From CAZGUH01 sp964529005 (GTDB lineage: Bacteria > Actinomycetota > Acidimicrobiia > Acidimicrobiales > Ilumatobacteraceae): DNA of 64,000 nt. The DNA lies in assembly GCA_964529005.1 (NCBI GenBank), contig CAZGUH010000003.1:88613-152612 (forward strand), in the 5' to 3' direction. This document shows, piece by piece, positions 57,428-64,000 of the stretch (its first letter is position 1; every line of letters begins with the position of its first letter). The position numbers and the translations under genes are program-made. The notes beneath the pieces were generated by a model that was given only the letters and a program-made list of their open reading frames with translations, was not told where the DNA came from and searched no databases.

Positions 57428-59188
57428 GTGTCGAGCGAAACCTCGACGGACCCTGCCATCGACGGCGCGTCCGTCTCGAAGGTGGAGCACGTCAAGGCCG
57501 GCAGCCGGTTGCTGCGCAGCACGATCGCCGACGAGCTGAGGAACGACGCCGCGACGTTCTCGCACGACGCAGCGTTGACGCTGAAGTTCCACGGCACCTA
57601 CTCGCAGGACGACCGCGACACGCGTACGCAACGTCGCAAGGCGGGTGTCGCGGCCGATGCCTTCCACATGGTGCGCACCGGAATCCCGGGCGGCGTGCTG
57701 AGCGCGGATCAGTACCTCGCGATGGACGAGCTCGCCGACACCGTCGGCAACGGCACGTTGCGGATCACCACGCGCCAGGACATCCAGTTCCACCGCGTCT
57801 ACAAGTCCGACTTGCACACGCTGATCCACACGCTCAACGAACGTCTCGTCACGACGCTCGCCGCGTGCGGCGACGTTGTCCGCAACACCACGGCGTGCCC
57901 GGCGCCGCTCCCCGGCGACGCCCGAGCCGAGCTCGTCGCGTGGGCCCAGCGCGTGTCCGCGCACTTCAAGCCGCGCAGCCGGAGCTACTACGACATCTGG
58001 GTCGGCGGCGATCGCGCCGTGACCGCCACGTCGACGCCGAGCGAGGACTCCGAGCCGCTGTACGGCTCGGTGTACCTGCCGCGCAAGTTCAAGATCGGGT
58101 TCTGCGCGCCGGGCGACAACTGCACCGACGTGCTGATCAACGACCTCGCCATCGTCCCCGTCGTCGAGAACGACACGATCCGTGCGTTCACCCTGCTGGT
58201 AGGGGGTGGGCAGGGCAAGGCCCACAACCGTCCGGACACCTATCCGCGCCTCGCCAGCCCCCTCACCACCGTCGCGCCCGACGAGCTCATCGCCGCCTGC
58301 GAAGCGGTCGTGAAGCTGCACCGCGACTACGGCAACCGGGCCAACCGTGACCACGCGCGACTCAAGTACGTCGTCGACGACCTCGGACACAGCCGTGTTG
58401 CGCAGCTGGTCGCCCGATACCTCGGCCGCGACGAACTCCGGCCGCCCGAACCCGTCCACCTCGCCCACGCCGACGAGCACCTCGGCTGGCACGCCCAGCA
58501 CGACGGCCGGTGGTTCCTCGGCGTCAAGGTGTTCAACGGCCGCATCGCGGACGTCGGTGACGAGCGCGTCCGCTCCGCCCTCCGTGCGGTCGTCCGGACG
58601 TTCCACGCGTCGGTTCGGCTCACCGCCCGGGAGGACGTGTTGCTCTGCGACATCGCCGCAGCCGACCGTGCCGCGGTCGACGCACTTCTCGCCCGCCACG
58701 GCGTCCGGCCGGCCGAGGCATGGCATCCCGTCGCGCGCAGCTCTTTCGCCTGCCCGGCGTTGCCGACGTGCGGGCTGGCGATCACCGATGCGGAGCGAGC
58801 GCTGACGGGCGTGCTGGAAGAGCTTCAGGACGCCGTCACCGAACTCGGCCTCGGGGACCTTGCCGTGCACGTTCGCATGACGGGATGCCCGAACGGCTGC
58901 GCACGGCCGTACACCACCGAGGTGGCGTTCGTCGGGCGCGGCAAGCACCGCTACGACGTGCACCTCGGAGGCGACCAGGTCGGGACGCGTCTCAACGAGG
59001 TCTTCTGCGAGAACGTGCCGCGCGACGCGCTGATCGACCTGCTGCGCCCGGTGCTCGCACGATTCGCCCGTGAACGCTCTCCCGGCGAGGCGTTCGGCGA
59101 CTGGTGCCACGCGGTCGGTGTCGACGCGCTGCGCGCCGCGCACGGCACGGACCAGTGGCGACGCGCAGCCGTCGGATCACCAGCCTGA
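57428..59188 (+). CDS. Assimilatory sulfite reductase hemoprotein, CysI type
   Basis: 586 aa from a GTG 8 nt after the peroxiredoxin stop. CysI layout: SKVEHVKAGSRLLR, ALTLKFHGTYSQDDRDTR, FHMVRTGIPGG, GTLRITTRQDIQFHRVYK, ACGDVVRNTTACPAP in the first half. The 4Fe-4S/sirohaem cysteines are CPALPTC and GCPNGC in the second half. It reduces sulfite to sulfide. This is a second sirohaem reductase in the window, of a different subfamily from the one at 24.6 kb. No CysJ flavoprotein gene is adjacent, so the electron donor is unclear. Confidence 0.92.
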   Translation: MSSETSTDPAIDGASVSKVEHVKAGSRLLRSTIADELRNDAATFSHDAALTLKFHGTYSQDDRDTRTQRRKAGVAADAFHMVRTGIPGGVLSADQYLAMDELADTVGNGTLRITTRQDIQFHRVYKSDLHTLIHTLNERLVTTLAACGDVVRNTTACPAPLPGDARAELVAWAQRVSAHFKPRSRSYYDIWVGGDRAVTATSTPSEDSEPLYGSVYLPRKFKIGFCAPGDNCTDVLINDLAIVPVVENDTIRAFTLLVGGGQGKAHNRPDTYPRLASPLTTVAPDELIAACEAVVKLHRDYGNRANRDHARLKYVVDDLGHSRVAQLVARYLGRDELRPPEPVHLAHADEHLGWHAQHDGRWFLGVKVFNGRIADVGDERVRSALRAVVRTFHASVRLTAREDVLLCDIAAADRAAVDALLARHGVRPAEAWHPVARSSFACPALPTCGLAITDAERALTGVLEELQDAVTELGLGDLAVHVRMTGCPNGCARPYTTEVAFVGRGKHRYDVHLGGDQVGTRLNEVFCENVPRDALIDLLRPVLARFARERSPGEAFGDWCHAVGVDALRAAHGTDQWRRAAVGSPA

Positions 59189-59248
59189 GCGGTCGGCGCC
59201 ACGAGCCTCCCGCCGACGGGCGCGGCGAGTGGCCCCGCTGCGTGCCGC

Positions 59249-60286
59249 CTAGAGGTCGGGGTTGCAACACTGCACGAGCGCGTCGATGACCTCGATCGGC
59301 ACGCCCCCGCCCATGTTCTCCAAGAGCGCGGTCCTCAGCGCTTCCGCGGTGGGGAACGGCCGGCCGAAGTGATGCGGCATCGATCCGCCGGGCCCGTAGA
59401 TCGCCTCCGGCGTCCATCGGTCGCCGGCGAGACGTGACACCCACTGCTGCCACGCAGTCGTCGCCCCGAGTGCTGCCAGCGAGCGCGTGTCCACGGTCCA
59501 CGCGCGCTCGGCGGGGCTGCTCGTGTCCGGCGCGCTGCTGTCGTCGCTCGAGAACTCCGCCGCGTGGCCGCGACGGTCGAACTCACCGGCAAGGAGTTCC
59601 GAGAGGTGGGTGGCTGCCACCGCGAGCACGGCGTTGTCCGACCGCGACAGCTGACGGAGGTGCTCGGCCCCCTCAGCCGACGGGTGGTCGACCAGCACCG
59701 TCCAATCCGACGGAAGCAGGCTGTCCGCGCTCGAGGGGCTGCGTCGACGAAACTCTGGGCTCGACGTGGCCAGCATGCACACGCGGCGATAGTCGCTGTA
59801 GGCGACGAGGTATCGGGCCGGTCCCTGGGCGTTCAACGTCTCGAGCTTCGTGAGCGTGTTCGACCATGCGCGGGTGCTCACGTTGGGAAGCGTTTGTGGA
59901 TCGCCGGAGCCGAAGAAGCCGCCGTACGCGTTCTGATGTGCGACCACCAGCGGGCCGACCTTGCACACGAGACCGATGCCCCATGACCCGATCCCGTGGC
60001 CACGATGGGCATAGAGCCAGAAATCGGGGACGGACGGCTCCAGACAGCTCAGGGTGTTCGCGCCGTCGAGACCGAGGTAGCCGATCCACGGGTCCCACCG
60101 GTCCGCGGTGCCCCACGCCCATCCGTCTCTCGTGGTCATCAACTGCTCGGCCATCCCAGCTGGGACCGGCGGGGTCAGCAAGCCGTCGCCGGACAGCGTC
60201 GCAGCCATGTCGTTGAACGCATCGACGCCGCGCGGACCATCGTGCAACCAGCCGAAGTCCGCCTCGTCGGTTGCCTCCGAGCTCAT
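59249..60286 (-). CDS. Unrecognised protein in DUF1156-DUF499 operon
   Basis: 345 aa. I do not recognise a family. The ATG overlaps the DUF499 stop (ATGA), so it is translated from the same message. It is rich in Trp and Gly in the first half (GWAWGTADRWDPWIGYLGLDG, DFWLYAHRGHGIGSWGIGL). The middle has a Ser/Asp-rich linker (EFSSDDSSAPDTSSP). The end is a separate acidic domain finishing VPIEVIDALVQCCNPDL. No signal peptide or membrane segment. Because it closes a methylase/ATPase operon it may be an accessory, sensor or effector subunit; this is inference only. Confidence 0.75.
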   Translation of the reverse strand: MSSEATDEADFGWLHDGPRGVDAFNDMAATLSGDGLLTPPVPAGMAEQLMTTRDGWAWGTADRWDPWIGYLGLDGANTLSCLEPSVPDFWLYAHRGHGIGSWGIGLVCKVGPLVVAHQNAYGGFFGSGDPQTLPNVSTRAWSNTLTKLETLNAQGPARYLVAYSDYRRVCMLATSSPEFRRRSPSSADSLLPSDWTVLVDHPSAEGAEHLRQLSRSDNAVLAVAATHLSELLAGEFDRRGHAAEFSSDDSSAPDTSSPAERAWTVDTRSLAALGATTAWQQWVSRLAGDRWTPEAIYGPGGSMPHHFGRPFPTAEALRTALLENMGGGVPIEVIDALVQCCNPDL

Positions 60287-63200
60287 TCGAACTCGAATCC
60301 TCGGGCGCCGAGGTGGGTGGAGTTCTCGCCGACAACCCGACGAACGGTGTCGTCGAACCCCGCGGACCGCGTGTTGATCTCGAGCGTCAACGTGGTCGTC
60401 GCGCCCTCGGTCTTGTCGAGGTGCTCGACGACGTTGCGCAGGATCTGTTCGAGCTGGCGAATGGCACGGACGGAGTCGAGGGAGAACTGGCCGTAGAACG
60501 AGGTCGGCAGCTGCCGCGGCTCCGGCGGCGGCGGGTCGCGCCGGTCCGGCCCGGTGCCGGCATCGCGACCCGATGGCCCGCCGTCTCGGACGCCATCGCC
60601 GTCACCGGGCGGCGTGGCGGCGCGCAGTTGGTCTTGCGCGACGTCGGGGCGCACGACGAGACCGCTCGGTCGCACGGTGACGTGCTGCGCGACGATCAAG
60701 CCGACCCAGCGTCCGCCGTCGTGCCCGTCCGCGTAGGCGAAAGTCTCGCTCTCCCACGTGAGCTTCGAGGCGCCGTCGCTGATCGCGCTCGCAAGCACGT
60801 CGAACGACGCCAGCCGCGGGAGGTACGGGAACTGGCAGTACGCCAGCCACAGGCTCGACACGGTGATGTCGCCGCGTTCGCTCCACAACGGGATGCGATC
60901 GAGGTCCATGCGCACACGCGTGCCGCCGTAGCTGGTGATGAGGCGTTCCTCGCCGATGAGCCGGCGCGCGATGCGCTCCGCGAGGCTGCCGGCGCCGGTG
61001 GGCCGCGTTTGGTGCCATCGGATCTCGCGCGTGCCGGGCGTCTGCTCGGGGACCAACACGTGGATGTAGGTCTCGGCGATCCGCTGCGCAACGGTCTCGT
61101 CGGTCTCCTTGAGCTTCGAGTTCGCCTGCGCGAGGTCGCTCTTGGTGAGCTCCAGCCTCTCGTCACGGTGGTCGTCGAGGATCGACGCCCACGCGAGATG
61201 CTGGCGCGCTGCGGTGCGCAGCTCGGCGAGCCGCGCTTCCGAGGCGGCGCAGAAGATCAGCAGGTTGCGGTTCAGCCGCGGACCAGCGTTGCGTTGGGTG
61301 AGGATCTGCTCGGCGGTCTTGATCGCCTCCGAGTGATCCGTGTTCGGAAGGTGCTGGGCGGTCGTCGGCAACAGCACGAGGTGCACACCGTCGTCGTCGT
61401 CGGTGACATCGCCAGGTCCGCTCGGGAACACGTGCACGGCGGCGAACGGCTGGGAACCCGCGGTCTTCTGGAGGCGGCGCTTGATGTCGTCGTCCGCGTG
61501 GTCGTCGGTGATGTTCGACGTCGCACGGTCGGCGGCGAGCCGGGTGATGTTGGCCCGCAACGAGTACCAGTACTGGTTGCCGTCGACGTAGAGGTAGGTG
61601 GCGTCGCCGGAGAGACGGCGCAGCGCATCGCCGAAGGTGCCCGGCGCTTCGCCGGGTTGGGCGACGCCGAGCGTGATCAGCTTGATGTCGATCCCGCGGC
61701 GCGCCTCTTCGCGCGGCGCGGACGCGAGGTAGACGGCGCGTGCGACCCTGCGCGTCGCGGAGTAGCGGCCGAGGTTGCGGTGCGCTTGGTCCAGCCTTAG
61801 CGGCAACGCGTTCGCGCCGTCCACGTCCGCACGGATCACCGGATCCCAGCCGTCTTCGAGGTACTTCGACAGCTCTGTGCTGACACGGTGATCGTCCATC
61901 GGGATCGTCCCCGGCATGATCAACAGGTTCTGGTCGCCGCGCTGCCAGAGCACCGAGATGACCGTGGCCATCAGGCGCAGCACACCACGTGTCCGCTGGA
62001 AGCGGTCGAGGGTCGACCAGTCCTTGTAGAGGCGATCGAACAGCTCGGGGTGGATCGGATACGACAGCTCCATGCGGCGCCGGTACTCGGCTTCGGTGAC
62101 CTCGCTCGGGAAGTCGCCGGGCTTCGCCTTGTACGAGTCGATGAACGCCTTGATCACGCCGTCGCGGATTCGTGCCTTCTCGGTGGGAATCGGCTCGAAC
62201 AACCGGCGGCGGACGATCTCGAAGCTCTCGTCGTCCTCCGCCGGCTTCCATTGCGCGGACTTGCGACGCACGACGTTGCGCAGCCGTGCCAGGGCGTCCT
62301 GCCCCTTGTCGCCGCCCACTTCGATGTCGCTCGCGGGGATCGACACCAGCACCACCACATCGGGCACCGCCGCGGCGGCCTCCGTGAGCGCTTGGGCGAA
62401 CGTGAACTGCGTATCGAAGTCTCCGGCGACCGACGGCGCGTCGTGCTCGCGCGACGGGAGCTGCGCGGCGTAGCGCACCCATTCGTCGATCAGCACCACC
62501 GAAGGCCCGGCGAGCCGGAACAGATCGATCAGCTGCTTGCCCGGGTTGCGGCCGGTGCGGTCCGCATCCTCGACGATGCGGTATCCGTCGGCGCCGGCGA
62601 GCTGGTAGGCGATCTCGCCCCACAGCGTGCGCACCTCGATCCCGTCGGGCTTGACCGTGGCAGAGCCGGCGGTCTCCCACTGACCGACGATCACCGCGCG
62701 CGAGATCCGTGGCGGCAGCGACACACCTGCTTCGGCGAACACCTCGCCGACGCCGGGGAGGTCGGCGGGGTTCTTGCCCGACGCAAGGTGGTAGAGCGCG
62801 ATCATCGAGTGGGTCTTGCCGCCGCCGAAGTTCGTCTGGAGGTCGATCACCGGGTCGCCGCCTTGGCCGCTCAAGCGGCGAGCGGCGCCGACCAGCAGCT
62901 CGCGCAGACCGTTGGTGAGGTAGGTGCGGCGGAAGAACGCGACCGGGTCCTGGTATTCGTCATCCGCGTTGCCCGTGGCGACCTGATAGAGGTCGGCGGC
63001 GAACTCGGCCTGTTCGAAGCGGCCGCTGGCCACGTCCTCGTGCGGGGTCATGATCTCCCGCCACGGGGTCAGGCCCTTGAGCGGTTCGCCCTCCGTCGGC
63101 TTGGCCGCCGTCTTGCGGCGCTCCGAGCGGGCCTGCTCGTCGAAGAGCTGGCGCTGGAGGTCACGCTTGAGGCTCTGGACCGCTTTGATCTGCTCGGCGG

Positions 63201-63558
63201 CGCTGAACGCGGCCAGCAGGCGTTCCGCGGTGTCGAGCATGCGATACGTGTCGTCGGTGGAGAACTGGCCCTGGTGCGCCCAGCGGTTGCGGGCGTCGCG
63301 CAACTCGCTGGTGTATGCGCGCTCGGCCTGACCGAGCCGCTGACGCCACACCTCCTGCCACGTGTTCTGCATGCCCTTGAGGAGGAAGATCAGGTCGTTC
63401 GGGTCGGGCTTGCCCGCCGCTCCCCTGTCGCGGCCGTGGACCTCCTCGAGCCACGCTTCGCCGTAGGCGGCCTTCCAGGCGAGCGCGCAGATCGGCCGGA
63501 TCCCGTCTCGTACCGCGTCCAGGCCACGGCCCACGCGTTCGTTGTGCGGCATCACCAT
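60283..63558 (-). CDS. Swt1-HEPN and DUF499 ATPase protein
   Basis: About 1091 aa from an ATG 9 nt after GGAGG; GTG 63567 and ATG 63552 are alternatives. The first 130 residues match the Swt1-like HEPN domain, with the RX4H motif R90-NRWA-H95, a possible RNase site. The DUF499 ATPase follows: noncanonical Walker A NFGGGKTH at 243-250 and Walker B VVLIDEW with D358. A proline-rich linker (PDRRDPPPPEPRQLP) precedes a C-terminal domain. DUF499 proteins are known neighbours of DUF1156 methylases in predicted restriction-like systems. The methylase gene ends 52 nt upstream. Confidence 0.9.
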   Translation of the reverse strand: MVMPHNERVGRGLDAVRDGIRPICALAWKAAYGEAWLEEVHGRDRGAAGKPDPNDLIFLLKGMQNTWQEVWRQRLGQAERAYTSELRDARNRWAHQGQFSTDDTYRMLDTAERLLAAFSAAEQIKAVQSLKRDLQRQLFDEQARSERRKTAAKPTEGEPLKGLTPWREIMTPHEDVASGRFEQAEFAADLYQVATGNADDEYQDPVAFFRRTYLTNGLRELLVGAARRLSGQGGDPVIDLQTNFGGGKTHSMIALYHLASGKNPADLPGVGEVFAEAGVSLPPRISRAVIVGQWETAGSATVKPDGIEVRTLWGEIAYQLAGADGYRIVEDADRTGRNPGKQLIDLFRLAGPSVVLIDEWVRYAAQLPSREHDAPSVAGDFDTQFTFAQALTEAAAAVPDVVVLVSIPASDIEVGGDKGQDALARLRNVVRRKSAQWKPAEDDESFEIVRRRLFEPIPTEKARIRDGVIKAFIDSYKAKPGDFPSEVTEAEYRRRMELSYPIHPELFDRLYKDWSTLDRFQRTRGVLRLMATVISVLWQRGDQNLLIMPGTIPMDDHRVSTELSKYLEDGWDPVIRADVDGANALPLRLDQAHRNLGRYSATRRVARAVYLASAPREEARRGIDIKLITLGVAQPGEAPGTFGDALRRLSGDATYLYVDGNQYWYSLRANITRLAADRATSNITDDHADDDIKRRLQKTAGSQPFAAVHVFPSGPGDVTDDDDGVHLVLLPTTAQHLPNTDHSEAIKTAEQILTQRNAGPRLNRNLLIFCAASEARLAELRTAARQHLAWASILDDHRDERLELTKSDLAQANSKLKETDETVAQRIAETYIHVLVPEQTPGTREIRWHQTRPTGAGSLAERIARRLIGEERLITSYGGTRVRMDLDRIPLWSERGDITVSSLWLAYCQFPYLPRLASFDVLASAISDGASKLTWESETFAYADGHDGGRWVGLIVAQHVTVRPSGLVVRPDVAQDQLRAATPPGDGDGVRDGGPSGRDAGTGPDRRDPPPPEPRQLPTSFYGQFSLDSVRAIRQLEQILRNVVEHLDKTEGATTTLTLEINTRSAGFDDTVRRVVGENSTHLGARGFEFE

Positions 63559-63610
63559 GACGACCACCCTCCTGCCAAGCTCGTCGACATTCCATCGGCA
63601 CGCTCGGCCA

Positions 63611-64000
63611 TCAGAACAAGCTCCTCTCCGCCTCAGGGGCCGGAGCCGATGCGGCCAACCTGCTGATCTCCGGCCACGCCGTCACCAACATGTTGTAGGC
63701 GCCCGCCTCCTCGGCCCACTTCTTCCGGTCACAGATCCCGTACAGCAGGTACGCCAGCTGGCGCGCACGCTCGCCGAGACCTTCGCCCAATCGAGCCAAC
63801 AGCGCAGCCGCTTCGAGCTCCGACGAGTCCAGAGCACGGATCAGGTGCTGCGTCGTCTCCCACACCGTCAGACGTGCGTCGGCGGCCGGGTCCCACCCGC
63901 TCGGCAACTCCGAGCGCTCGACGAGGCGCACCTTGCCGTCTCGGCTGGCCACGACACCGGCCTGCGCCACGCCGGCAACGGTGGTGTCCTTGGCTCGGGC
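63611..64000 (-). CDS. DUF1156 DNA methyltransferase, C-terminal part
   Basis: Partial gene entering from the right edge; 129 C-terminal residues are visible. KDTTVAGVAQAGVVASRDGK, RLTVWETTQHLIRAL, LLARLGEGLGERARQLAYLLY and KWAEEAGAYNMLV match the C-terminal region of large DUF1156 (COG1743) adenine-specific DNA methylases. The catalytic motifs lie outside the window. First visible gene of the operon with the DUF499 ATPase. It is expected to mark self DNA; the kind of modification is not visible. Confidence 0.82.
   Translation of the reverse strand, partial: ARAKDTTVAGVAQAGVVASRDGKVRLVERSELPSGWDPAADARLTVWETTQHLIRALDSSELEAAALLARLGEGLGERARQLAYLLYGICDRKKWAEEAGAYNMLVTAWPEISRLAASAPAPEAERSLF

Overview
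The window is high-GC DNA with very short intergenic spaces, many GTG starts and 1, 4 or 8 nt gene overlaps. Its gene content points to an actinobacterium: eukaryote-type NADP isocitrate dehydrogenase, split PPOX flavoproteins, TANNNT -10 boxes placed 6-8 nt before start codons, a C-rich-loop small RNA, and a secreted DTR-type protein. Acidimicrobiia (Ilumatobacter-like) is my best guess, but the sequence alone does not prove it. No tRNA, rRNA, CRISPR array, transposase or integrase was seen. Two 100-N gaps are assembly joins, each flanked by an identical 55-mer.

Layout. 0-5.7 kb: glutamate synthase (gltB, start of gltD) and a crotonase. 5.7-19.7 kb: central carbon metabolism: ComB-like phosphatase, GntR regulator divergent from aconitase, nitroreductase, a small RNA, LysR regulator with a biotin-dependent carboxyltransferase, citrate synthase, a membrane-anchored molybdopterin oxidoreductase, quinone oxidoreductase, PPOX proteins and isocitrate dehydrogenase. 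An 18-bp motif (16/18 identical) lies in front of both aconitase/gntR and icd, which suggests a TCA operator. 19.7-26.4 kb: a minus-strand sulfate assimilation and siroheme cluster (sulfite reductase, DUF4202, cysH, cysD, cysN, cobA, precorrin-2 dehydrogenase), with a second shared motif before its two transcription units. 26.5-30 kb: acyl-CoA dehydrogenase, YceI protein and an LPTAG-tailed surface protein.

30.1-39.5 kb: a compact hopanoid operon: SDR, hpnC, hpnD, hpnE, polyprenyl synthase, squalene-hopene cyclase, an HpnG-IspH fusion and hpnH. It would make squalene from farnesyl diphosphate, cyclise it, add adenosine and remove adenine. 39.4-43.3 kb: opposite-strand lipid genes (YbhN-like flippase-type protein, PAP2, acyltransferase, AEC permease). 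43.4-48.3 kb: LigD polymerase domain, DoxX, two acyl-CoA dehydrogenases and VOC proteins.

48.6-64 kb is more accessory in character: a 1380-aa DUF4011/SF1 helicase with a Vsr-like nuclease domain, small housekeeping genes (VOC, DUF1810, pirin), peroxiredoxin plus a second sulfite reductase behind a palindromic operator, and at the right edge a minus-strand operon of a DUF1156 DNA methylase, a Swt1-HEPN/DUF499 ATPase and an unrecognised 345-aa protein. This last operon is the best candidate for an incompletely described (probably anti-phage) system.
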